The notes under the pieces are model-generated. The model was not told the DNA's origin, made no database searches, and worked only from the letters and a program-made list of their open reading frames with translations. Source: Bacteroides faecium (GTDB lineage: Bacteria; Bacteroidota; Bacteroidia; Bacteroidales; Bacteroidaceae). Taken from it: a DNA stretch of 64,000 nt. A program made the translations under genes and the position numbers. The DNA is taken from the NCBI RefSeq assembly GCF_012113595.1, contig NZ_CP050831.1, positions 3,100,001 through 3,164,000 on the forward strand, in the 5' to 3' direction. Shown in pieces: positions 18,311 to 25,967 of the stretch (positions are counted from its first letter, which is position 1; every line of letters begins with the position of its first letter).

Positions 18311-18340
18311 TAAATACTGTTTGTTTGCTTGTAACCCTAC
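18311..18340 (-). promoter_or_regulatory. Putative ECF sigma promoter of GH110
   Basis: Minus-strand GTAGGG, 17 nt, GTATTTA, ending 33 nt before the GH110 start. Boxes and spacing match the motifs before the two FecR N-domains at 2998 and 18715, which would place GH110 in the same sigma regulon. Confidence 0.6.
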
Positions 18341-18438
18341 ACTTTTCTTTTAAAAAAAAGATTTTTTAGTATTTATCCTCTATTAGAAGAGGATTATTGC
18401 ATAACGAATGGAAACAAGTTGTGGAATGTGGCAGAAAG

Positions 18439-18678
18439 CTACCATAGTTCTATATGTACTAAAGTTTTGGATCTGCCTTCACAGCTACGCTGAATATTTC
18501 TCCATATTCGTTTTTTTATTCTTGAATTAACTGGGTCATTTTCAAATTGTTTCCATTGCTTTTTCATCTCCTTTTCTACCGAGTTTCTCTTTAGTAGATT
18601 TTGTTTTTCTTCCGGCAATAAGTGTTCTGCTAGCAGTGCCCTTATCAATCTTTTTCTTTTATCTATATTTGTTTCCAT
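18439..18678 (-). pseudogene. FecR N-domain alone (79 codons), minus-strand half of the L2 FecR
   Basis: Encodes only the cytoplasmic sigma-binding domain of a FecR protein: start METNIDKRKRLIRALLAEHL, end LVHIELW, then a TAG lying 1-3 nt beyond the inverted repeat. It aligns along its length with residues 1-78 of the L0 FecR. Its missing remainder is on the opposite strand at 18830-19552. It has its own promoter motif, so a soluble anti-sigma domain may really be made in this orientation. N-terminal fragments of E. coli FecR are known to activate their sigma factor constitutively, so the fragment need not be inert. Confidence 0.85.
18442..18463 (-). repeat. Left recombination-like site of the L2 switch
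   Basis: Minus-strand AGTAC-ATATA-GAACT followed by ATGG. The 15 nt CATATAGAACTATGG are identical to the right site, and two mismatches lie in the outer 7 nt. One half-site carries a single change from AGTTC-N5-GAACT. Confidence 0.8.
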
Positions 18679-18714
18679 TTCAATTTCGTTCTGCGATAAT
18701 TAGTGCTACATATA

Positions 18715-18744
18715 TAAATACACCGCAACTTGGCTTATCCCTAC
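18715..18744 (-). promoter_or_regulatory. Putative ECF sigma promoter inside the invertible segment
   Basis: Minus-strand GTAGGG, 17 nt, GTATTTA, ending 37 nt before the start of the FecR N-domain. It now points left; after inversion it would drive the whole L2 operon rightwards. Confidence 0.6.
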
Positions 18745-18825
18745 AATGAATATGTCTTTTTTTTGAAAATAGATAGCTTTTAAATGAATAGCCTTTGATT
18801 ATCATTCCTTTATTTTTAGGAACAA

Positions 18826-18847
18826 TATAGTTCATATAGAACTATGG
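18826..18847 (+). repeat. Right recombination-like site of the L2 switch
   Basis: Plus-strand TAGTTC-ATATA-GAACTA, a perfect 6-bp inverted repeat around a 5-nt core (7 bp if flanking AT is counted), followed by TGG. It marks the exact edge of the headless FecR coding sequence. Confidence 0.8.
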
Positions 18848-19552
18848 CATACGTTGGCTGCTGCCGTTGCAATCCTCTTAGTGATAGGTAGTTTGCTCTT
18901 TTTATCTGGGAATGATAAGATAGGAGTAGAAAAATACGCCAAGATAATCGCAGAAAAGAATCAATTGTATGTGCTGCCCGATAGTACTAAAGTGTGGATG
19001 CAGCCGGGTAGCTCGATCCGGTATGCGAAAGCATTCAAGCAAGATCGGAAAGTATGGCTGGAAGGCAATTCCTTATTTGAGGTGCATAAACATCAGGGAA
19101 GTACATTTCAAGTATATATTAACGATGCATTTATAGAGGTGAAAGGAACTTGTTTTTTGGTGAAGCAGGAGGACGCACACTGTAGTGAGGTCACTTTATT
19201 TGAAGGTAAGATTGAATTTAATATTCCATCTATCGGGCAGAAGACGGTGATGCGTCCCTTGCAGAAGCTCACTTACAATCCGGTTGATTCACAGTCACAG
19301 ATAAGTGACATTGCTAATATCAGCTGGGAGGACGGGAGATATAACTTTAAGGATGTCCCATTGACCCAGTTAATTCAAACCGTAGGTCAGATGTATCATG
19401 CTGATATTCTCCTGCAAGGAGTACACAAGGATGAGTCTTCATTTAGCGGTAGTATTCATTATAATGAACCTTTGGACAATGTGCTGAACAAGATTTGTTT
19501 TAGCCTGAATCTTAACGTCCGGAAAGCCGATGGCCGGATTATTCTTTACTAA
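18830..19552 (+). pseudogene. FecR membrane and periplasmic part without start codon, plus-strand half of the L2 FecR
   Basis: The frame is open from a stop at 18785 but contains no ATG before the membrane helix; the first alternative start (TTG 18854) already lies in the helix. Parts: site codons (V-H-I-E-L-W), membrane helix (LAAAVAILLVIGSLLFL), FecR domain (LPDSTKVWMQPGS, LEGNSLFEV) and DUF4974 (about the last 75 residues, FKDVPLTQLIQTV). It has 234 residues after the site Trp, as in L0 and L1. All domains are well preserved with no frameshift, which argues for a reversible switch rather than decay. SusC follows 18 nt after the stop. Confidence 0.85.
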
Positions 19553-19570
19553 TTTATTTTTATTAACCAT

Positions 19571-22500
19571 ATGTCTAATCAAATTATTAAAAGCATGAGA
19601 AAGTTACTCAGTTTACACTGTGGTGTGCGATATATCAGATATATCGTGCTGGTTTTGCTTTTTTATCCGTTGACAGTCCTTGGTGCTCAAGGTCATATTA
19701 CGGTTAAAGGGCAGTCTATTACAATTAAAGAGGCTATTATGCTTATAGAAAAAAACAGTAATTATGTTTTCTTCTATAATGCTGCCGATTTAAAAAATAT
19801 TCGATTGAAAAACATTAATTGTTCGGGTACAATTGATAAGGTGTTGAATGAAGTTTTTGCTAATACCGGAATCAGCTATTTAATTCAAGGCAATGATGTA
19901 GTTCTAAAAGTGAGTAAGGCAGAATCTACCCAACAGGTCAAAAAGACAGAAATTGTGGGTGTCGTGACCGATGCACGTACAGGGGAGTCTATCATTGGTG
20001 CAAGTGTTGCTATTGTGGGAAGTGCAACGGGAGTCATCACGGATATGGATGGTAAGTTTGTCCTTCAGGCAAGTCCGAAGGATGTTTTGAGAATATCCTA
20101 TGTAGGATATACCGCTAAAGAAGTGAAGGTAGGCAATAAGAAGGTACTTGCCATTGATTTGTCAGAAGATGCACAGGCACTTGATGAGGTGGTAGTGACA
20201 GCTTATGGAACAGGACAAAAGAAAGCAAGTATGGTAGGTTCGGTACAGGCTATCCGTCCGGCTGAATTGAAAGTTCCTTCGACGAATCTCTCCAATTCGT
20301 TTGCAGGACGTTTGTCCGGTGTGGTAGCTGTTCAACGTTCCGGTCGTCCCGGCGCAGATGGTTCTGATTTCTGGATTCGGGGAATTTCAACCTTGAGTCA
20401 GGCTACATCGCCTCTGATTATCATTGATGGTGTGCAGGTATCTTCCGCTGATTTGAATGCATTGGATCCGGAAGTGATTGACGGTTTCTCCATCTTGAAG
20501 GATGCTACCGCTACGGCAATGTACGGAACTCGTGGTGCAAACGGTGTAATGATTGTCACTACTAAATCCGGACAGAATCTGGACAAGCCGATTATAAACT
20601 TCCGTGTAGAGGGACAGGTCAGCCAACCTACCAAGACTCCTAAGTTCGTGGACGGAGCTACGTATATGGAGCTGTTCAATGAAGCTGTGAAGAATGATGG
20701 CAGTCCGGACGTTTTGTATAGTCAGGATAAGATTAACGGGACGCGTATGAAACTGAACCCGTATGTTTTTCCGGATGTGGACTGGTATGATGAGATGTTT
20801 AATAATGTAGCTTTTAATGAGAAAGTGAACTTTAACATCCGTGGCGGAGGAAAGAAAATTGATTATTTTTCAAGTATCTCGGTCAATCACGAATCGGGTA
20901 TGCTGAAGAATCGTTCTAAGGACTTTTTCTCTTATAACAATAATATTGACGTGATGCGTTATGCTTTTCAGAACAATATTAATGCATACCTCAGCAAAAC
21001 GTCCAAGTTGTCAGTGAGATTGAACGTACAACTTCGTGACTTGCGTGAGCCCAACCGCGGTATTGATGATATTTTTGCGGATGCTATGAACTCAAGTCCG
21101 GTTGAAGCACCTGTTTTCTATGAACCGGACGGAACAACCAGTCATGTGAAATGGGGTACGACCGACCGTTTGATTACGGCTTATCAGGGGAATCCGGTTG
21201 CTCAGTTGGCTACGGGGTATAATGATACATTTGAAAGTACGGTTATTGCTGCTCTTGAGTTTGAACAGAAATTAGACTTTCTGACCAAGGGGCTTCGGTT
21301 TAAGGCATTGGGAACGTTCAAGAACTGGTCGAAATCTGTCAATAAATATAGTGCCGAATGGAATAAATATTTGTTGGGGTCATATGAACAGAATGAAGAC
21401 GGTTCGTATAGCTACACCACAAATAGGGTAGGCAACGAAGTGTCAACCGACTTGAACAATACCATTGCTACGGCGGGAGATCGCCGGATTTATCTGGAAG
21501 CAATGGTTGATTATAACCGTACATTCGGAAAGCATGATGTTAATGCCATGTTGCTTTATAATCAAGACGAACTTGTCAATAATGTGCCGAGTGGCGATAC
21601 AGGCAGCCAAAGACTTATCAGCTCGCTGCCCAAACGTAAACAAGGTCTTGCCGGACGACTTTCGTATGCATACGACGGAAAATATATGGCGGAAGTCAAT
21701 ATGGGCTATAATGGTTCGGAGAATTTTGCGAAGGGACATCGCTGGGGATTTTTCCCTTCCATAGCGCTGGGATATAATATCAGTGAAGAAAGTTTCTTTG
21801 AACCTCTGCGTAAGGTTGTTACCAGTATGAAATTACGCGGCTCATGGGGATTGGTCGGTAATGACCAGATTGGTGGTGAAAGGTTTATTTATATGCCTAT
21901 GATTAATCTGTCTGGTATGGGATTTACTACCGGTATTGACCAGAACTATGGATTGGACGGACCGGTTTATACCCGTTATGAAAACACTAATATAACTTGG
22001 GAGGTGGGAGAAAAGATCAATCTTGGTATTGACTTGCAATTATTGAACAGCCTGAACATTGTTGTCGATGTTTTCCGTGAGACTCGTAGAGATATATTCC
22101 AGAAAAAAGGAACTATTCCTACTTATCTGGGAACCGGAAAGACCGATGTGTTTGGTAATCTTGCCGAGATGAAAAATCAGGGACTTGACCTCTCTATTGA
22201 TTATAACAAGGCATTCAGCAAGGATTTCTATATGAACTTTAAGGGAACGTTCACTTACGCCCACAATGAGATTACTAAATATGATGAAGCTCCTAAATAT
22301 GCCTTCCAGTCGAAAGTCGGTCAGAGTGCCAATGTTAACCAGGGATATTTGTCGAACGGGTTATTTTTAGATGAGGCTGAAATAGACCGCTACAATCAAC
22401 AGATGGGTTCTACACTGGGAGCAGGCGATATCAAATACCTCAATGTGTCGAATATGCATGGGTATGGAGATGATATAGTGGACGTGGACGACTGGACATG

Positions 22501-22993
22501 GATTGGAAATCCTACAGTTCCTGAAATCGTATATGGTTTCGGTCCTTCGTTCAAATATAAAAACTGGGACTTCTCTTTCTTCTTTCAGGGAGTAGCGAAA
22601 ACTTCATTGTTTATGAGTGGATTCCATCCTTTCGGTGATAACTCGTTGCGTAATGTGCTGCAATTTGTGGCAGATGACAGATGGTCGCCGACGAATCAGA
22701 ATGTAGATGCGAAATATCCGCGTTTGACTCGTAAAACTAGTTTGAATAATACGAATCCCGGTAGCTCCGGTCGTACATCTGATTATTGGATGCGTGACGG
22801 TTCGTTCTTGAAACTGAAAAATATGGAGATTGGATATACATTTAAAAGAATGCGTTTCTATGTTAGCGGTTCCAACTTGTTGACATTCTCCAAGTTTGAT
22901 TTATGGGATCCGGAACAGGGAGGCGGAAGCGGGCTGAAATATCCTACACAACGTGTCTTTAATGTAGGTTTCCAAATGACTTTCAATAATTAA
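19571..22993 (+). CDS. SusC-like TonB-dependent transporter with STN domain (operon L2)
   Basis: Outer-membrane glycan importer of 1140 aa. In order: signal peptide (VLLFYPLTVLGAQG), STN domain (about 40-115), carboxypeptidase-regulatory-like domain (about 130-215, TDARTGESIIGASV), plug ending GTRGANGVMIV, barrel, and an end VGFQMTFNN. ATG 19571 gives MSNQIIKSMRK, like the MSN start of the L0 paralogue; ATG 19595 (MRKLLSL) is equally possible. SusD starts 11 nt downstream. The STN domain implies signalling through FecR, but FecR is split in the present orientation. Confidence 0.95.
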   Translation: MSNQIIKSMRKLLSLHCGVRYIRYIVLVLLFYPLTVLGAQGHITVKGQSITIKEAIMLIEKNSNYVFFYNAADLKNIRLKNINCSGTIDKVLNEVFANTGISYLIQGNDVVLKVSKAESTQQVKKTEIVGVVTDARTGESIIGASVAIVGSATGVITDMDGKFVLQASPKDVLRISYVGYTAKEVKVGNKKVLAIDLSEDAQALDEVVVTAYGTGQKKASMVGSVQAIRPAELKVPSTNLSNSFAGRLSGVVAVQRSGRPGADGSDFWIRGISTLSQATSPLIIIDGVQVSSADLNALDPEVIDGFSILKDATATAMYGTRGANGVMIVTTKSGQNLDKPIINFRVEGQVSQPTKTPKFVDGATYMELFNEAVKNDGSPDVLYSQDKINGTRMKLNPYVFPDVDWYDEMFNNVAFNEKVNFNIRGGGKKIDYFSSISVNHESGMLKNRSKDFFSYNNNIDVMRYAFQNNINAYLSKTSKLSVRLNVQLRDLREPNRGIDDIFADAMNSSPVEAPVFYEPDGTTSHVKWGTTDRLITAYQGNPVAQLATGYNDTFESTVIAALEFEQKLDFLTKGLRFKALGTFKNWSKSVNKYSAEWNKYLLGSYEQNEDGSYSYTTNRVGNEVSTDLNNTIATAGDRRIYLEAMVDYNRTFGKHDVNAMLLYNQDELVNNVPSGDTGSQRLISSLPKRKQGLAGRLSYAYDGKYMAEVNMGYNGSENFAKGHRWGFFPSIALGYNISEESFFEPLRKVVTSMKLRGSWGLVGNDQIGGERFIYMPMINLSGMGFTTGIDQNYGLDGPVYTRYENTNITWEVGEKINLGIDLQLLNSLNIVVDVFRETRRDIFQKKGTIPTYLGTGKTDVFGNLAEMKNQGLDLSIDYNKAFSKDFYMNFKGTFTYAHNEITKYDEAPKYAFQSKVGQSANVNQGYLSNGLFLDEAEIDRYNQQMGSTLGAGDIKYLNVSNMHGYGDDIVDVDDWTWIGNPTVPEIVYGFGPSFKYKNWDFSFFFQGVAKTSLFMSGFHPFGDNSLRNVLQFVADDRWSPTNQNVDAKYPRLTRKTSLNNTNPGSSGRTSDYWMRDGSFLKLKNMEIGYTFKRMRFYVSGSNLLTFSKFDLWDPEQGGGSGLKYPTQRVFNVGFQMTFNN

Positions 22994-23004
22994 ATTTACA
23001 TAGT

Positions 23005-24909
23005 ATGAAAAATATAATAAAATATCTGTTTTTAGCATTGTTTGCGGGAACTGTTATGGTGTCCTGTGATTTTCTGGATGTGGTACCGGCGGAGAAAGCC
23101 AGTGATAAAGATGCTTTTTCCAGTCCTAAAGCAGCGGAAAGATTTCTGTATTCATGTTATGGATATATACCGCAGATTAATAAGGTGCAGAATTGTCTGG
23201 ATTTCAGTGGAGATGAGATTATAAGTCCTTTTACTCAGGAAGCATATGTAAAATTTGCCGAAGGTGTTTATACTTCGGGAAACTTGATCATCAGTTATTG
23301 GAACGATTTGTTTCTAGGTATCCGCCAATGTTATTTGTTGAAGCAGAATATAAACTCTGTTCCCCGCATTGATCAGGCAACTATAGACAGTTATGTGGCT
23401 CAGGCTGATTTCCTGATCGCTTATTTTCATATGCTGTTGATTAAATGCTATGGTCCTGTCGTATTAGTGAAGGAACTGCCGGTTTTGGATACTCCAAAAG
23501 ATAATTTATTGGGACGTACCTCTTATGACGAATGTGTACAGTGGACTTGTGATATGTTTGACAGTGCTGCCGGAAGACTGCCGGCAACCCGGACGGGGTC
23601 GGAATATGGCCTTGTAACCAGTGTGGCTGCCAAAGCTCTTAAAGCCAGATTATTGCTTTATGCGGCTTCTCCCTTGTTTAATGGTAATACGGAATATTAC
23701 AATGACTTTGTCGGCACGGACGGTAGTCCGTTGATGCCTCTTTCTTATGACGAAAATAAGTGGAAAAAGGCAGCGGATGCCGCACTTGAGGCAATTAATC
23801 TGGCTGAGTCTAACGGGTATAGTTTATATGAGATGAAAGAAGGGGACTTGAGCGGCTATCCCGAACCTCAGGATTTGACACAGCGTACGATGCGTTTTAC
23901 ATTTATGGATAAGGACAATTCAAAAGAGGTGTTGTTTGCCGAGACGCGTAAGGCGGGTGCATATGGTTTACAGGCTAAATCCTTGCCTTATCTGAGTGAT
24001 GGTTCCTGGAATGGTGTTGCACCAACTTTGACTATGGTGGAGCGCTTTTATACGAAAAACGGACTTCCAATTGACGAAGATCCTGAGTTTGATTATCAGA
24101 ATCGCTTCTCGGTAGTTCCGTTTCCCGATGATGCTGCTTATGGTGAAGGACAAACTTTGAAGATGAATATTGACCGCGAACCTCGTTTTTATGCCTGGAT
24201 TGCATTTCAGAATGGTTATTATGAATGCCAGGCAGAGTCTAAGGAGGATGCCTATGTAGCGAAAGCTGAACGTGCGGAAGGTAAGAAATGGTTGACGGAT
24301 TTTACAGAACAGGGAAATTGCGGCAAGCAGGGCAGAAATAATAACTACTCAAAAACCGGATACTTGAATAAAAAAGGTGTTCATCCGGGAGTGGCCGCTT
24401 CCAAATCGCAGAAAGATCCTTCCAAGGATTATCCGTGGCCGGTCATTCGTCTGGCGGAATTGTATCTGAACTATGCGGAAGCATGTATCGCCTATGATAA
24501 AGAAGGTTATCTTGAAAAGGGGATGGAGAAACTGGATAGAGTGCGTCAGCGTGCCGGACTCCTTTCTGTTAAGGATTCCTGGAAGAATGCGAAGAATCCT
24601 ATAGTGAGCTATACGGGAAATGGTGGCCTGAACGGCAAATTGACAGAAATTGTAAGACAGGAGAGAATGATAGAACTTTATCTGGAACAACAGAACTTCT
24701 GGGATATTCGTCGTTGGAAACTGGGGGACAAGTACTTTAATGTGCCGGTAAGGGGTATGAATATTGATGCTACTGATATTAGTGGCTTTGCTACTGTGAA
24801 AACTCTTCCTGACGTGCGTAATTTTGATACTCCGCGCCAATATTTGTTGCCGGTCCCGGCTGAAGAAGTGAGCAAGAATCCTAATATGGTGCAGAATCCT
24901 AATTATTAA
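23005..24909 (+). CDS. SusD/RagB-family surface glycan-binding lipoprotein (operon L2)
   Basis: Surface lipoprotein partner of the L2 SusC (634 aa). Lipobox ending MVSC, then DFLDVVPAEKAS. SusD N-terminal and RagB helical regions follow, with LDRVRQRAGL and a C-terminal QNFWDIRRWKLGD segment and the common end NPNMVQNPNY. It resembles the L1 SusD in layout but is diverged, so the two systems probably bind related but not identical glycans (inference). It lies 11 nt after SusC. Confidence 0.95.
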   Translation: MKNIIKYLFLALFAGTVMVSCDFLDVVPAEKASDKDAFSSPKAAERFLYSCYGYIPQINKVQNCLDFSGDEIISPFTQEAYVKFAEGVYTSGNLIISYWNDLFLGIRQCYLLKQNINSVPRIDQATIDSYVAQADFLIAYFHMLLIKCYGPVVLVKELPVLDTPKDNLLGRTSYDECVQWTCDMFDSAAGRLPATRTGSEYGLVTSVAAKALKARLLLYAASPLFNGNTEYYNDFVGTDGSPLMPLSYDENKWKKAADAALEAINLAESNGYSLYEMKEGDLSGYPEPQDLTQRTMRFTFMDKDNSKEVLFAETRKAGAYGLQAKSLPYLSDGSWNGVAPTLTMVERFYTKNGLPIDEDPEFDYQNRFSVVPFPDDAAYGEGQTLKMNIDREPRFYAWIAFQNGYYECQAESKEDAYVAKAERAEGKKWLTDFTEQGNCGKQGRNNNYSKTGYLNKKGVHPGVAASKSQKDPSKDYPWPVIRLAELYLNYAEACIAYDKEGYLEKGMEKLDRVRQRAGLLSVKDSWKNAKNPIVSYTGNGGLNGKLTEIVRQERMIELYLEQQNFWDIRRWKLGDKYFNVPVRGMNIDATDISGFATVKTLPDVRNFDTPRQYLLPVPAEEVSKNPNMVQNPNY

Positions 24910-24930
24910 TGAAATTTTAGCATGACTGTT

Positions 24931-25800
24931 ATGAAGAAAAATATATTTTTATTGGTTGTCACCCTACTCTTGACAGGGTTTGCTGGTTGCAGTGACGAAG
25001 ATACAAAGCCTGTTGTTCCTTCTGATGTGATTGATTTAAGTGCCGATACTCAAGATAAGCCAGGTTATATTGTGCTTCGTTGGGTTACGCCTGATGATAA
25101 TACGATCAGATATATAAAAGTATCTTATTATGATTATTTATTGGAACAGGATGTGGTGAGGCTGGCCAGTGTTTATGCGGATAGTGTGTTGATTCCGGAT
25201 ACGCGTAAAAAGTTCGGAGAATATGAATTTAAGATCCAGTCTTATAGTGAAACGGGTGATGTGGGAAATGTCCAGACAATCCGGGCTGTTTCGGAACCGG
25301 CTCCGGTACAAGTGGTTTTCGGAGAGTCCAAACAATTGGTATTGACCGTGGACCAGTTGTCAACGAATGCTCAGGAAGCTTCGGAAGGACCTATAGCAAA
25401 TCTTATTGACGGGAATACCGGTTCTTATTTTCATACGGCTTGGAGCGGGACTGTTCCTTCGTCTCCTCACTGGTTCCAGATAGATACAAAAAAAGAAATC
25501 ACTTACTTTAAGTATGAGTCGGTGGCACGTAATGGAAACAACATCCCTGATGATGTGGATATTATGGGTAGTAATGACGGAGTCAATTTTGAATTGATTG
25601 AGAATCTCACAAAGGATAAGAATGGAATGTTGATGAGTACAACTCCATATATGTCTCCTGTTCTGGGGGATAATTCCAAGCCCTATCGTTATATACGCTA
25701 TTCGGTAAACCATACAAATACAGGTTCTGTCTTTTTCAGTATGGCGGAATTCAAATTATTTGAGGTTAATGCAAGTGTTGTTGATCCGGAGGCTGAATAA
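24931..25800 (+). CDS. Surface lipoprotein with DUF4998-like and F5/8 type C domains (operon L2)
   Basis: Probable surface glycan-binding protein in the SusE/F position (289 aa from ATG 24931, which gives the lipobox GFAGC). N-terminal beta-sandwich (about 30-125; DUF4998/fibronectin-like: VIDLSADTQDKPGYIVLRW) and C-terminal galactose-binding-like domain (about 140-285; IANLIDGNTGSYFHTAWSG, ending MAEFKLFEV). An earlier in-frame ATG lies at 24922. It replaces the DUF1735 protein of L1, so the two operons share a plan but differ in this binding protein. A terminator-like hairpin follows. Confidence 0.85.
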   Translation: MKKNIFLLVVTLLLTGFAGCSDEDTKPVVPSDVIDLSADTQDKPGYIVLRWVTPDDNTIRYIKVSYYDYLLEQDVVRLASVYADSVLIPDTRKKFGEYEFKIQSYSETGDVGNVQTIRAVSEPAPVQVVFGESKQLVLTVDQLSTNAQEASEGPIANLIDGNTGSYFHTAWSGTVPSSPHWFQIDTKKEITYFKYESVARNGNNIPDDVDIMGSNDGVNFELIENLTKDKNGMLMSTTPYMSPVLGDNSKPYRYIRYSVNHTNTGSVFFSMAEFKLFEVNASVVDPEAE

Positions 25801-25862
25801 TTAGGTTACAGGATGCTGTAGATATTCAGATAATAGGATAAGCTTTGTCTTATGGGCAAATC

Positions 25863-25918
25863 AGGCGGAAATTATAAATGCTTCTTTTCAAGAATTATTT
25901 TGGATTTCCGCCTTTTTA
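25863..25918 (+). terminator. Terminator-like hairpin before the L2 M60 gene
   Basis: AGGCGGAAAT (25863-25872) pairs perfectly with ATTTCCGCCT (25904-25913), followed by a T-rich run. It lies inside the gene cluster, 50 nt before the M60 start. Confidence 0.75.
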
Positions 25919-25967
25919 TTTGATGCTTTGGTTATTCGATGAAAGTATTACATAATACGTATTATAG

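Larger units (their letters stand above)
18442..18847. other. Candidate 406-bp invertible segment inside the L2 FecR gene
   Basis: Bounded by 22-bp inverted repeats (20/22 identical, 15 bp perfect). It contains a promoter motif and the FecR N-domain on the minus strand. Inverting it on paper joins codons GTA CAT ATA GAA CTA TGG to CAT ACG TTG GCT at 18848, reading V-H-I-E-L-W-H-T-L-A through the junction into the membrane helix. The product has 79 + 234 = 313 residues, against 312 for the intact L0 protein. The present orientation leaves FecR, SusC and SusD of L2 without this promoter. Inversion itself is inferred. Confidence 0.85.

Noticed and set aside
18854..19552. A normal FecR gene starting at TTG 18854
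   Set aside because: Same problem as at 3966; the missing N-domain is found inverted next to it.
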